Of a DNA stretch of 64,000 nucleotides, positions 7,752-16,796 are shown piece after piece. Both the position numbers and the translations under genes were made by a program. Each line of letters starts with the position of its first letter. The first letter of the stretch is position 1. Source of the stretch: Planctomycetota bacterium (GTDB lineage Bacteria > Planctomycetota > UBA1135); assembly GCA_024229395.1 (NCBI GenBank), contig JAAESM010000033.1, positions 1 through 64,000 on the forward strand. The letters run 5' to 3'. The notes under the pieces were generated by a model. That model was not told where the DNA came from. It did no database searches and was given only the letters and a program-made list of their open reading frames with translations.

Positions 7752-9071
7752 ATGTCGAAAAGTAGTTCTACCGTCCCCTCCCAAAACGCTGCCGACCGTG
7801 CAGTGGTCGCAACCCTGATTTTACCTGACAGCGCTGCCGCGGCGGCCGCTGACCCGATCGATGAGATCAGTGGATTGGCAGAAGCTGCCGGAGCGGAAGT
7901 CGTTGGAGGTTTGTGGCAACGCTTGCCCAAGTTGAACCCGCGCGCGGCATTCGGCAAAGGCAAAATCGAGGAGATTCGCTTGTTGGCGGAATCCTGCAAG
8001 GCCGATGTGGTGATCATCGATTACGACTTGTCGCCGAGTCAAGGCCGCAACCTTGAGAAGGATATCGGCAAACGTGTGGTCGACCGCACCGAGTTGATCC
8101 TCGATATCTTTGCCACCCGCGCGCAGACTCGACAGGCAAAGTTGCAGGTGGAGCTGGCGCAGTTGGAATACTTGCGCACGCGTTTGCAGCGCATGTGGAC
8201 GCACCTTGAGCGGACCGAAGGTGCCGTCGGTTCGCGTGGTCCAGGTGAAACGCAGTTGGAAACTGACCGCCGCTTGATCAACAAGAAGATTGTCGATCTG
8301 AAGCGCCGTTTGAAGGAGATCGAAGGCCGACGTCATCGTGCTGCGGTAGCGCGTGAATATCCCTACACCGTGTCCTTGGTCGGATACACCAACGCCGGCA
8401 AATCCTCCATGATGCGCCGCCTGACCGGTTCCGATATGTATATCGCCGATCAGTTGTTCGCGACCTTGGATACGCGCATTCGCACGTGGAACCTGCCCGA
8501 TAAACGCAACGTAATCCTGACCGATACGGTTGGATTCGTGCGCGACTTGCCGCACTCTCTGGTGGCTTCTTTCCACGCCACCCTAGAAGAAACGCTCAAC
8601 GCCGATCTGCTGTTGCATATCTGCGACGCCTCAACCCCGGACCTGCTGCTGCAGATGAATGCGGTTGAGGAAGTACTCAAGGAAGTCGAAGCCGACGGCA
8701 TTGAGACCGTGCTGATCCTGAACAAATGGGATCAAGTCCCTGACGCCGAGAAGATCATCCTGAAGACTCAGTTCCCTAACGCCATCTGTACTTCGGTACT
8801 AACCGGCGAAGGCATTGAGGTCTTGGATGCGCGGGTTGCGACCTACTTGGATAACTGGTCGCTGCACCTTGATGTAGAAGTGCCCGCATCCGGTGGCCGC
8901 CTGTTGGCGGATCTGCGTCGAATCGCTCGCGTGGTTTCCGAACGCTACGAAGGGGACCAATGGCACGCCAGTTTGAGTCTTGCTCCGCACCACTGGAATG
9001 CAGTGCGGGAGCAACTGGTTGCCTTAGGCGGCAGCTTTAAGGTTTCTTCGGTGCACGGAATCCGTCGATGA
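7752..9071 (+). CDS. hflX: GTPase HflX
   Basis: 439 aa, the full family length. HflX binds the 50S subunit and splits stalled ribosomes. The N-terminal glycine-rich HflX domain (SQGRNLEKDIGKRVVDRTELIL, then QVELAQLEYLRTRL and GPGETQLETDRR) is followed by a G domain with P-loop GYTNAGKSS (211-219), G3 DTVGF (258-262) and G4 NKWD. The start 21 nt after nadB suggests co-transcription. Its 3' end overlaps the convergent LysM gene by 35 bp. Confidence 0.95.
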   Translation: MSKSSSTVPSQNAADRAVVATLILPDSAAAAAADPIDEISGLAEAAGAEVVGGLWQRLPKLNPRAAFGKGKIEEIRLLAESCKADVVIIDYDLSPSQGRNLEKDIGKRVVDRTELILDIFATRAQTRQAKLQVELAQLEYLRTRLQRMWTHLERTEGAVGSRGPGETQLETDRRLINKKIVDLKRRLKEIEGRRHRAAVAREYPYTVSLVGYTNAGKSSMMRRLTGSDMYIADQLFATLDTRIRTWNLPDKRNVILTDTVGFVRDLPHSLVASFHATLEETLNADLLLHICDASTPDLLLQMNAVEEVLKEVEADGIETVLILNKWDQVPDAEKIILKTQFPNAICTSVLTGEGIEVLDARVATYLDNWSLHLDVEVPASGGRLLADLRRIARVVSERYEGDQWHASLSLAPHHWNAVREQLVALGGSFKVSSVHGIRR

Positions 9072-9579
9072 CGGGCATCAGGATCTTCTGATCTAAATTC
9101 AAGCTGCCCGGATCGCTCAAGCTGTTGGCTTCCGCCACGGCGTCGAGCAAGGACTCGGGTGCAGTGCCGTAGTAGCTGCGAATCAAGCTGTAGAAGGTGT
9201 CGCCGGCCACGATGGTGTGCATCAAGACCTGCGGCTCAACCACAGGTGGTGGCGTAGGGTCTGGCTCCACAGGGGTCGGGTTAACGGGATCCTCTTCCGG
9301 TGGATTGACAGCAAGGTTCGTCTTGGTGTCCTCGCCTTCGTGATCACCATCGGCATCGCTGTTCGGACGCTCATAGGGGTTCGTATTCGGACGCGGCGGA
9401 AAGCTTGCGTCGGTGGGAATTGATGTTCCAGGTTCCATGCCGACAGTGGAGACTCCAACGCGACTGTCATTGACGGTGGTGGGGGGCAGTTTCTGGTTGT
9501 TCTCTTCTGGGCGTGTCTTCCACCAAACGGCGCCAGCGAGCACCAACATCAATACCGTGAGTGCGAGTAAAGTCCTCAT
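9037..9579 (-). CDS. exported LysM-domain protein
   Basis: 180 aa. An N-terminal hydrophobic segment (LLALTVLMLVLAGAVWW) acts as a signal anchor. A long linker rich in Pro, Asp, Glu and Thr covers residues 35-115 (EEDPVNPTPVEPDPTPPPVVEP). A C-terminal LysM domain starts at about residue 118 (MHTIVAGDTFYSLIRSYYG) and should bind peptidoglycan or another GlcNAc polymer. The protein is probably tethered to the inner membrane and reaches the wall. The last 35 bp overlap the end of hflX on the opposite strand. A -10-like TATGGT stands 6 nt before the ATG. Confidence 0.85.
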   Translation of the reverse strand: MRTLLALTVLMLVLAGAVWWKTRPEENNQKLPPTTVNDSRVGVSTVGMEPGTSIPTDASFPPRPNTNPYERPNSDADGDHEGEDTKTNLAVNPPEEDPVNPTPVEPDPTPPPVVEPQVLMHTIVAGDTFYSLIRSYYGTAPESLLDAVAEANSLSDPGSLNLDQKILMPVIDGFRAPKKP

Positions 9580-9585
9580 AGAAAC

Positions 9586-9615
9586 ACCATACCGCGGGAT
9601 ACAAGCACATCCAAG
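9586..9615 (-). promoter_or_regulatory. candidate promoter of the LysM gene
   Basis: On the minus strand TTGGAT (9610-9615), an 18-nt spacer and TATGGT (9586-9591), ending 6 nt before the start codon. No ribosome-binding site fits in the gap, so the message would be leaderless. Confidence 0.5.
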
Positions 9616-9646
9616 AAGTCTTCAGAACTTCCCGCAGTGGGCACGA

Positions 9647-9680
9647 AAAAAGCCCCGCAGTGATTACTGCGGGGCTTTTG
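9647..9680 (-). terminator. terminator after secDF, active in both directions by sequence
   Basis: A perfect 14-bp stem (AAAAGCCCCGCAGT and its complement) with a 4-nt loop. On the minus strand it is followed by six T, just after the secDF stop at 9714, and separates it from the LysM gene. Confidence 0.92.
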
Positions 9681-9713
9681 GACTGCCCGTGAAGAGCAGC
9701 GAAAACCAGGAGT

Positions 9714-12329
9714 CTACTTCGCGGTCGCTTCCTTCACCGTTAGTGCTTCTTCCACGCGGTGCTTGCGAGCCCAGCGATCGAAGAACACCAGCAGAGGGCT
9801 AGCCACGAACATCGACGAGTAGGTACCGACCACGATACCGATCAACATTGCGAAGCTGAAGCCTTCCAGTGAGTTGTGGAAAGGGCGGTTGAAGAAGAAC
9901 AGTACCGAAACCACCAGGAAGGTGGTGACCGAGGTCAGGATGGTACGGCTCAAGGACTGGTTGATCGAGATGTTGATGACCTCGGCGAAACTCTCCTTGC
10001 GGCGTGGCAAGTTCTCACGGATGCGGTCGAACACCACGATCGTATCGTTCAGCGAGTAACCGATGATGGTCAGGAACGCTGCGATGATCTCGAGGTTGAT
10101 CTCGACGTGGACCAGGCCAGTGCTTGCTGCAACGGCTAGGGCACCCAGAGTGATGAGGACGTCGTGGAACAATGCTGCCACAGCTGCGAAACCGTAACGG
10201 TACTCGCGGAAGCGGAAGGTCATGTAGATTACGATCAGGATCAAGGCGAGCAGAATGGCGCGGACTGCAGCATTCTGAATCTCACCGGAGACCCGTGCAC
10301 CCACCGTGGATTTCTCCGGGAAGGAGACATCCAGGTCGATCGAGCCATCTGCTTGAGTGGCGAGCCAACCCTTTGCTTGAAGGTTGTTGGCGACATCTTC
10401 GATCATCTGCGAAGCCAAGTCCTTCTGGGCGAGGGCCGCGCGCTCTTGAGCGGCGAGTTCCTCATCCGTAAGGCCAGCATTGGCGGCTTCGAGATCTTCA
10501 AGATTCAGGTCCGAACGATCCTTCTGTGCTTCGGCGCGTTGCTCAGGAGTGAGCTTGCGCTTGATCTGGAAGGTGTCGGAACTGTCGGCGCCTGCACCAG
10601 TCGCGTCAGACTTGATGATGGTGATGGCAAAGCCAGGAAGTGCCTTGCGCATTTCGCCGATCTCAACCGCTTGGTTCAGTTCGACGCGAGCGGTCGAGCC
10701 ACCTGCGAAGTCGATGCCGAGCATATCATCGGCGTGGGAGCTGTAAACGAACAAGCCGCCCGCGATCAGCGATACCGAGATGATTCCAGCAATCTTGCGA
10801 CCACCCAAGAAGTCGATGTGTTCCTTGCCAGACAGGATCTGACCCATGGACACTTTCTCTGGGGTGTTCTTGCCGAAGATGATGGCGCTCATCAAGACCT
10901 TCGAGAAGACCAAGGTCGAGAACAGGGTGGTGAGAATACCCAAGCACAAGGTTGCGGCGAAGCCCTGCACAGGACCGGTACCGAACTTCCACAAGATCAC
11001 ACCCGCGATGAGGGTGGTGACGTTGGCGTCGATGATGGTCCAGAAGGCACGTTCGTAACCGTTCTTGTAAGCCTGCGGTACTTCACGACCGCGCGACCAT
11101 TCTTCACGCACGCGCTCGAAGATCAGGATGTTGGCGTCTACCGCCATACCGATGGTCAAGACCAGACCGGCCAAACCAGGCAAGGTCAGGGTTGCTTGAG
11201 TGAAGTACAAGGCTCCGATCAGGATGAAGCCGTTGAACACCAACGCCGCGCAAGCGACCACACCATTCATGCGGTAGTAGACCAACATGAAGATCAGCAC
11301 CAAGATGCCGCCGATCATGGCAGACTTGGTACCGGTGGAGATGGCATCTTCACCAAGAGTGGAGCCAACGTAGGACTCACTCTCAAGTTGCGGCAGAATC
11401 GGCAAGGAACCGGTACGCAACACGGTCACCAACTCGCTGACCTGCTTCTGCGAGAAGCCGCCAGTACCACCACTGATTTGACCGCCACCAGGCAGGGCCT
11501 CGTTGATGTTCGGCGCCGAGAACACCTTGTTGTTCAAGACAATCGCCATCGGGCGAGACTTGTAGGCACCGGTGAACTCGGTGAACTCTTGCTTACGGTG
11601 ACCGTAGAGCTCGAAGGTCACGACCGGGAAACCAAGCTCGCCAAGGCGTCCGCCGGCGTACTTGATGTCAGCACCAGAGAACTCCCAAGAATCCTCACCA
11701 ACGTATTCGGGGCGAACTGCATCCAGCATCAGCAGCGGGATCGCACCGTCAACGATGTGCATGGCCAGGGTGACGGTGGCATCGCTGCCTTCGCCGTCGT
11801 CAGCCATGAACCAACGGATCTCAGGGCGTGGACCACCATCGGCTTCTGCGACTTCGTTGAATGCCGTCGGCAACCCTTCTGGGTTGGCGGTCTTCCACGT
11901 TTGCCACTTCTGCGTTTCGGTATCCAAGGAGACCTGATCCGCGACACCGGCGATGATGCGGAAATCCAGCAGACCCTGGTTCGAGATGACTCTCTTAATG
12001 TCCTCGACTTCTTCCGGGCTGCGGTCAGGCAACTCGATCACCAGCGCGTTGTCGCCCTGAGGATAGATCGGGATGTCGGCCATGCCCGTGGCATCGAGCC
12101 TTAGGCGGAAGACATCTGCGATTTGTTGGAGGGTTTCGTCGCGGTTTGCGTAATCACCCTGATCGATGTGACCGGAACGCAGTGCGCCGGCAAAATCAAA
12201 GCTATAGACAATTCGCGCTCCACCACTCAGGTCCAAACCCAGGTGAAGATTGAAAGTGAGAAGAGCCCACACAGACAGCACTGAGAACAGCGCGATGCCG
12301 AGGAGCTTGCGAGAGAGATTCTTGACCAT
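9714..12329 (-). CDS. secDF: fused protein translocase subunit SecDF
   Basis: 871 aa, a natural fusion of SecD (about 1-490) and SecF (about 510-871). These membrane proteins use the proton gradient to pull exported proteins through SecYEG. SecD marks: an N-terminal membrane segment, LDLSGGARIVYS, the large periplasmic domain with VIELPDRSPEEVEDIK, and the membrane block AVDANILIFERVREE. SecF marks: GIDFAGGSTARVEL, then IIGYSLNDTIVVFDRIREN and NQSLSRTILTS. A charged insert (KRKLTPEQRAEAQKDRSDL and following) interrupts the SecF periplasmic part at about 595-650. It is the last gene after trmD and rplS, 33 nt downstream of rplS, and ends at a strong terminator. Confidence 0.97.
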   Translation of the reverse strand: MVKNLSRKLLGIALFSVLSVWALLTFNLHLGLDLSGGARIVYSFDFAGALRSGHIDQGDYANRDETLQQIADVFRLRLDATGMADIPIYPQGDNALVIELPDRSPEEVEDIKRVISNQGLLDFRIIAGVADQVSLDTETQKWQTWKTANPEGLPTAFNEVAEADGGPRPEIRWFMADDGEGSDATVTLAMHIVDGAIPLLMLDAVRPEYVGEDSWEFSGADIKYAGGRLGELGFPVVTFELYGHRKQEFTEFTGAYKSRPMAIVLNNKVFSAPNINEALPGGGQISGGTGGFSQKQVSELVTVLRTGSLPILPQLESESYVGSTLGEDAISTGTKSAMIGGILVLIFMLVYYRMNGVVACAALVFNGFILIGALYFTQATLTLPGLAGLVLTIGMAVDANILIFERVREEWSRGREVPQAYKNGYERAFWTIIDANVTTLIAGVILWKFGTGPVQGFAATLCLGILTTLFSTLVFSKVLMSAIIFGKNTPEKVSMGQILSGKEHIDFLGGRKIAGIISVSLIAGGLFVYSSHADDMLGIDFAGGSTARVELNQAVEIGEMRKALPGFAITIIKSDATGAGADSSDTFQIKRKLTPEQRAEAQKDRSDLNLEDLEAANAGLTDEELAAQERAALAQKDLASQMIEDVANNLQAKGWLATQADGSIDLDVSFPEKSTVGARVSGEIQNAAVRAILLALILIVIYMTFRFREYRYGFAAVAALFHDVLITLGALAVAASTGLVHVEINLEIIAAFLTIIGYSLNDTIVVFDRIRENLPRRKESFAEVINISINQSLSRTILTSVTTFLVVSVLFFFNRPFHNSLEGFSFAMLIGIVVGTYSSMFVASPLLVFFDRWARKHRVEEALTVKEATAK

Positions 12330-12362
12330 TTGCCGGAATTCCGGAGGCGAAAAGGGGTGAGC

Positions 12363-12701
12363 CTACAGTTGGGCCGAGCGGCCGGCGCGATCGCGCAGAT
12401 AGAAGAGCTTGGCGCGACGAGGCTGGCGGTTTGGACCGCGCTCTACCGTCACGTTGACAACGCGAGGGCTGTGCAGAGGGAAGGTCCGCTCTACGCCTTC
12501 ACCTTGAACCATGCGACGGACGGCGAAGGTCTTGCCAATGCCGTGGCCTTTGAACTGGATGACCTGGCCAATGAAAGGCTGAACGCGTTCGTTCTTACCT
12601 TCCTTAATCAGGTACTCGACCCGGACAATGTCGCCCACGCTGAAGGAGGGAACCTCTTCCTTCATGTGCTGCTTCTGAACTTCTTGGATGATTTTATCCA
12701 T
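12363..12701 (-). CDS. rplS: 50S ribosomal protein L19
   Basis: 112 aa, the standard length. The conserved L19 stretches FSVGDIVRVEYLIKEG, RVQPFIGQVIQFKGHG, FAVRRMVQGEGVERTFPLHS and RRAKLFYLRDRAGRSA are all present. It sits 14 nt downstream of trmD on the minus strand, the order found in many bacteria (trmD-rplS), and is followed by secDF. Confidence 0.97.
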   Translation of the reverse strand: MDKIIQEVQKQHMKEEVPSFSVGDIVRVEYLIKEGKNERVQPFIGQVIQFKGHGIGKTFAVRRMVQGEGVERTFPLHSPRVVNVTVERGPNRQPRRAKLFYLRDRAGRSAQL

Positions 12702-12715
12702 GATTGTGTGGGTGG

Positions 12716-13420
12716 CTATGGAGTCTTGTTGCTGGTGTTTTTCGGTTGCAGGTCAGGCCGACGTACTTCTGTGCGCGCTAATGCCTGTTCCTGCCGCCAA
12801 CGGTCCACTTGGGCGTGATGACCGCTGAGTAAAGTTTTGGGTACTCCCATGTCGCGGAACACCTCTGGTCGGGTGTAGTGCGGATGGTCGAGGAGCTGTG
12901 GGTCAGTGAACGATTCGAACACTGCTGATTGATCGTGGCCAAGCACACCTGGTATCAACCGGGTGGTGGCTTCAATCACAGCAAGCGCTCCAATCTCGCC
13001 GCCGCACAGCACGAAATCGCCGAGAGAAATCTCAGTCCAATCGATGCCGATGCGAATGCGTTCGTCATAACCTTCGTAGCGCCCGCAAAGTAGGAGCAGA
13101 CGTTCCTCCTTAGCGAATGCCGCGGCGGTGGTTTGACGAAATGGAGTTCCACTGGGGGTCATCAGAATCTTGCGGCATTCACCGTAAGTTTCTTCAACCC
13201 ATTCCACTGCAGTAAAGATCGGCTCGGGTTTTAACACCATTCCAGGACCTCCCCCGTAGGGTCGATCATCCACGTGTTGATGTTTCCCCGCAGCAAAGCG
13301 GCGAAAATCCACGACGTGAACCTGGAGCAGACCCGCCTTCTGGGCCCGTCCCAAGATCGACGCTGTTAAGTAGGACTCAACAGCCTCGGGGAAAAGCGTA
13401 AGAAGATGAATCTCGAGCAT
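12716..13420 (-). CDS. trmD: tRNA (guanine(37)-N1)-methyltransferase
   Basis: 234 aa. The enzyme methylates G37 beside the anticodon to prevent +1 frameshifting. The SPOUT trefoil-knot core is visible: DDRPYGGGPGMVLKPEPI, LLCGRYEGYDERI and LGDFVLCGGEIGALAVIEA, with the C-terminal SAVFESFTDPQLLDHPHYTRPEVF typical of TrmD. A GGAGG ribosome-binding site lies 7 nt before the start, in a small CCCGG/CCGGG hairpin. It heads the trmD-rplS-secDF unit; ribE is divergent, 122 bp away. Confidence 0.97.
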   Translation of the reverse strand: MLEIHLLTLFPEAVESYLTASILGRAQKAGLLQVHVVDFRRFAAGKHQHVDDRPYGGGPGMVLKPEPIFTAVEWVEETYGECRKILMTPSGTPFRQTTAAAFAKEERLLLLCGRYEGYDERIRIGIDWTEISLGDFVLCGGEIGALAVIEATTRLIPGVLGHDQSAVFESFTDPQLLDHPHYTRPEVFRDMGVPKTLLSGHHAQVDRWRQEQALARTEVRRPDLQPKNTSNKTP

Positions 13421-13505
13421 CCCGGTGCCTCCGGGAAAATTGGCCGCATAAGATACGTGAAAACCACGCTATAGGCAACTCTTGATACCAGCAAACAGGG
13501 TCGCC

Positions 13506-13535
13506 TTGGACGTCGCCTTGGGGCCACTCTATCCT
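13506..13535 (+). promoter_or_regulatory. candidate ribE promoter
   Basis: TTGGAC (13506-13511), an 18-nt spacer and TATCCT (13530-13535), which ends 7 nt before the ATG. No Shine-Dalgarno and no FMN riboswitch is seen upstream, so the message looks leaderless and is not riboswitch-controlled. Confidence 0.55.
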
Positions 13536-13542
13536 GTAGCCC

Positions 13543-14196
13543 ATGTTCACCGGCTTGGTCGAAGGTATGGGTACGGTTCTGGCGCTTGAGCCAGCCCAGG
13601 AAGGGCTGCGCATTATCGTCGATTTAGGCCCATTTGCCCAGGGCGTCGGCCTTGGCGACAGCATCTGCACCGGCGGCACCTGTTTGTCCGTCACTACCAT
13701 CAACGGCAGCGTCGTCAGCTACGACGTCTCCCCGGAAACCCTCGAGAAAACCTCCCTTGGCGGCCTTGAGAAAGACTCTAAGGTCAATATTGAGCGTAGT
13801 TTACGCGTGGGGGACCGGCTCGGCGGACATTTCCTGACTGGCCATGTCGATGGCCTCGGCAGCCTGGTTGCGATTGAGCAACAGGGCGATTTTGCTGTAT
13901 ACACCTTCGAGTGCCCATCTCATGTGTGGCCACTCCTTGTTTCTAAGGGCTCTGTAGGGGTAGAGGGCGTCAGCCTGACCGTTGCATCCTTGGGAAATGA
14001 CCGCCAATTCACGGTCGCGCTGATCCCCGAGACCCTCGAAAGGACCACTTTAGGGGCCTTAAAGCCCGGAATGCCGGTCAATTTGGAAGGGGACATGCTC
14101 GGGAAATACGTTCTTCGCTTCCTGCAACAAGCCTCCGCGGATCCAGATGCACTGAAAAAAACACTCAGTTTGTCTGAAATCTTTGCGCAAAACTGA
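13543..14196 (+). CDS. ribE: riboflavin synthase, alpha chain
   Basis: 217 aa. It converts two 6,7-dimethyl-8-ribityllumazines to riboflavin and a pyrimidinedione. The start MFTGLVEGMG is the family signature, and the two lumazine-binding beta-barrel repeats are clear (first GVGLGDSICTGGTCLSVT, second GHFLTGHVDGLG and SVGVEGVSLTV). The gene stands alone between trmD and a porin-like gene. The symbol ribC is also used for this enzyme in some species. Confidence 0.95.
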   Translation: MFTGLVEGMGTVLALEPAQEGLRIIVDLGPFAQGVGLGDSICTGGTCLSVTTINGSVVSYDVSPETLEKTSLGGLEKDSKVNIERSLRVGDRLGGHFLTGHVDGLGSLVAIEQQGDFAVYTFECPSHVWPLLVSKGSVGVEGVSLTVASLGNDRQFTVALIPETLERTTLGALKPGMPVNLEGDMLGKYVLRFLQQASADPDALKKTLSLSEIFAQN

Positions 14197-14255
14197 ATCC
14201 ATGCTTCCCTCTGACCGAAGTCTCTGGGATAATCTCCGCCACGATTAACGACCAC

Positions 14256-15452
14256 ATGCTCCGTAATCTCAGCATCCTTTCGCTACTGCTTTTCGCTAGC
14301 CCACTTGCCGCCCAGGTTGAACTGACCGGCGAGTTTGGCGACGCCACCTATCAACTAGGCGGCAGTCTCATCACCCGCGGCGAAGTCCGTCGCGACACTC
14401 ATTACGGCTCGCCAATCTTGAGCGAAAGTAATGACTTCGTGGCTCGCGCCGCCCTCGACTTCAACATCGACTTCGATGAATACTTCAATGCATTCATCAA
14501 CGTCTATGCAGGGGAAGAGGATGACTACACCAGCAGCAGTGCAGGCATTGCCGAGTTGTACTTGGATATGCACAAGCTGTTCGGCGACTACTCAGTCCGC
14601 CTCGGTCGTCAGCAGTTCAACCTAGGCGATGGCCGCTTGGTTTCGAGCGCACCTTGGCGTTACGAGCAGAACTCCTTCGATGCTTTGCGCGTCAGCAGCA
14701 CGATCAACGCGCACCCTTGGCAAGTCTGGCACTCGCGCGCAGCGCTTGGTCCGACTAACGCCTTGGATGACAACTTCACTGGTTTCTTCGCCGACTTCGA
14801 GTTAGGTGAAGACTCCAACATCGAAACCTTCATCTTGCGTCGTGCCGAAGGCAGCACTGACTTGGAAGAGCTGACCTTCGCTTTCCGTTGGCACGGTCAA
14901 ACCACCAACGGTTTGGAGTGGAGTGCATTTGCCGCCGTGCAAGATGGCGACGACGGCGCACGCGAAATCCTCGCACCAGCCTTCGCATTGACCTTGCGTA
15001 AGAAACTCGACATGGGCCATGGCATCGGTGTCGAACTCGCCTTCGCAAACGGCAACGATGAAAAGGCCGCTGACCGCAAGCGTTACAGCCCGGTCTACAT
15101 TGATCAGCACCGTTTCAACGGTCGCGCCGACGTCATCGCATTCTCTAACGTCATCGATCTCGCCGTCATGTACTGGTTGGATTGGAACGAGCGCTGGAGC
15201 TTCCACGTTGATGGTCACAGTTTTTCTCGCCAGAGCAACAACGACAGTGTCTACCTTGGACACGATGTCGCTGCAGTGACTCCCGCGAGCACGTCCAACG
15301 CCATTGGTTATGAGCTAGACGCCTATTGTGAAGGTGTTATCTCCGACCACCTGTCGATGGATTTCGGGGCAGCAGTTTTCTCACCCCTTGCATCTTTACC
15401 CTCTGACGACGAACAGTTCTATCTGTTCCTGCAACTCGTCTTTAACTTCTGA
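14256..15452 (+). CDS. alginate-export-like outer-membrane beta-barrel protein
   Basis: 398 aa with a signal peptide (MLRNLSILSLLLFASPLAAQ). The mature protein has repeated amphipathic beta strands and ends with a C-terminal Phe (FLQLVFNF), the usual outer-membrane barrel signal. The segments YSVRLGRQQFNLGDGRLVS and WRYEQNSFDALRVS match the Alginate_exp type (AlgE-like) barrel family; true alginate transport is not implied. A paralogue of almost the same length follows after 13 nt. Confidence 0.78.
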   Translation: MLRNLSILSLLLFASPLAAQVELTGEFGDATYQLGGSLITRGEVRRDTHYGSPILSESNDFVARAALDFNIDFDEYFNAFINVYAGEEDDYTSSSAGIAELYLDMHKLFGDYSVRLGRQQFNLGDGRLVSSAPWRYEQNSFDALRVSSTINAHPWQVWHSRAALGPTNALDDNFTGFFADFELGEDSNIETFILRRAEGSTDLEELTFAFRWHGQTTNGLEWSAFAAVQDGDDGAREILAPAFALTLRKKLDMGHGIGVELAFANGNDEKAADRKRYSPVYIDQHRFNGRADVIAFSNVIDLAVMYWLDWNERWSFHVDGHSFSRQSNNDSVYLGHDVAAVTPASTSNAIGYELDAYCEGVISDHLSMDFGAAVFSPLASLPSDDEQFYLFLQLVFNF

Positions 15453-15465
15453 ATTTCAGAGAATC

Positions 15466-16689
15466 ATGAATCGCAACCTTACACTCCTAGCCGCCGTCCT
15501 GTGTGCCGCACCTCTTGCTGCTCAGCAGCAGACAGTGGTAACCACCAAGTCAGGCCTTGATAAGGTCGAGCTTGGCGGAGCACTCCGCTTCCGCGCGGAA
15601 AACCGCAATCCTTCCCTTCCAGTCGAGGGAGCTTCTACCGACTCCACGTACTCTGGCCATGCGCGTCTGCACCTCGGTGTCGATGCCTCCGATGACCTCA
15701 GTGCTTTCATTGAGTTCCAGAAGGTCGTCAACGGACAGGGCACGAGCAGTGTTGATTCACTACGCGCGGCTTGGTTGCGTTGGAGTGGCCTGATGGACAA
15801 CACCGATGTCAAGATCGGTCGTTTCCAGATGAAATACGGTAACCAGCGCATGATCTCTGATCTTGCCTGGCACAACACCGGTCGTGCATGGGATGGCGCA
15901 GTCATCTCGCACAAGGCTGAGTCCTACAAGGCTGACCTGTTCTGGACCGAGCCTGTACTCGGCGCCAACGGTTTCGCATTCCCCATCACGACTGGCGCAA
16001 CTGGTGTTGCTTTCGGTGGTGCATACCTCGAGTTCGACGCTGGCGAAATGGACATCGACGTCTACGCACTGCTCCGTCGCGAGCAGGGCATCGGCGAGAT
16101 GGGTACTCGTGACATCACCTTCGGTGCATTGCTCGAAGGCGATATCAGCGAAGACCTTTCCTACAGTGTTGAAGCAGCCCTCCAGCAGGGTGAGCACGCT
16201 GCACTTGATGCAGCTGGTTCGGCATTCGCACTTCGTCTCGATTGGAAGGCCATCGATGACCTGACTCTCGGTGTCGGCTTCGAGCAGGCATCCGGTGATG
16301 GCGATGCCACCGACGGCGACGATGACTCCTTCAAGCCTCTGTTCGACTTCGCGCACGCTTACCACGGCACCCAGGACATCTTCTTGACCTGGACCAACAT
16401 GCAGGACATCGTGTTCCGCAGCAGCTACAACCTCGACGGCAACTGGAAGCTCTTGGGTGATTTCCACATCCTGAGCCTCGCCGACGGCGATGGTGCCCTT
16501 CCAAACGCAGCCCTTACGAAGGTTGCTGGTCAGGACGAGCTCGGTACCGAGATCGACCTCGCCGTTAAGGGAAGCTTGGCTAAAGATACCAACCTGTGGG
16601 CTGGTGTCTCGTTGTTCTCCGCCGGCGATGCGATCGCCCTCGGTGACGACCAAGTTTGGGTATTCATGAACCTGTCTTTCTGGTTCTAA
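15466..16689 (+). CDS. second alginate-export-like outer-membrane barrel protein
   Basis: 407 aa. The ATG at 15466 is chosen because it opens a clear signal peptide (MNRNLTLLAAVLCAAPLAAQ); an in-frame start farther upstream would lie inside the previous gene. The barrel is predicted from alternating beta strands, with VKIGRFQMKYGNQRMISDLAW equivalent to the LGRQQFNLGDGR segment of the upstream paralogue, and a final aromatic FMNLSFWF. Acidic loops (DGDATDGDDDSF) could bind divalent cations. The pair probably arose by tandem duplication and is ended by the hairpin at 16706. Confidence 0.75.
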   Translation: MNRNLTLLAAVLCAAPLAAQQQTVVTTKSGLDKVELGGALRFRAENRNPSLPVEGASTDSTYSGHARLHLGVDASDDLSAFIEFQKVVNGQGTSSVDSLRAAWLRWSGLMDNTDVKIGRFQMKYGNQRMISDLAWHNTGRAWDGAVISHKAESYKADLFWTEPVLGANGFAFPITTGATGVAFGGAYLEFDAGEMDIDVYALLRREQGIGEMGTRDITFGALLEGDISEDLSYSVEAALQQGEHAALDAAGSAFALRLDWKAIDDLTLGVGFEQASGDGDATDGDDDSFKPLFDFAHAYHGTQDIFLTWTNMQDIVFRSSYNLDGNWKLLGDFHILSLADGDGALPNAALTKVAGQDELGTEIDLAVKGSLAKDTNLWAGVSLFSAGDAIALGDDQVWVFMNLSFWF

Positions 16690-16705
16690 GTCGAAGACCT
16701 TGTGA

Positions 16706-16748
16706 AGAACGGGGCATGGACCAATGGTCCATGCCCCGTTCTTTTTTT
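16706..16748 (+). terminator. rho-independent terminator after the porin pair
   Basis: A perfect 17-bp stem (AGAACGGGGCATGGACC with its complement), a 3-nt loop and a run of seven T. It lies 16 nt after the stop of the second barrel gene. Confidence 0.95.
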
Positions 16749-16796
16749 GTCCGCGCGGAAGCCCCAGTGACACTTGGCGCGCGCCATTCGGAAGCT

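Noticed and set aside
10164-12104. Very long open frame (646 codons) on the plus strand
   Set aside because: It is antisense to secDF, which has clear SecD and SecF motifs; the translated product is low in hydrophobic structure and looks like a complement shadow produced by codon bias.
13421-13542. FMN riboswitch before riboflavin synthase
   Set aside because: None of the conserved FMN element blocks is present and the promoter lies right at the start codon.
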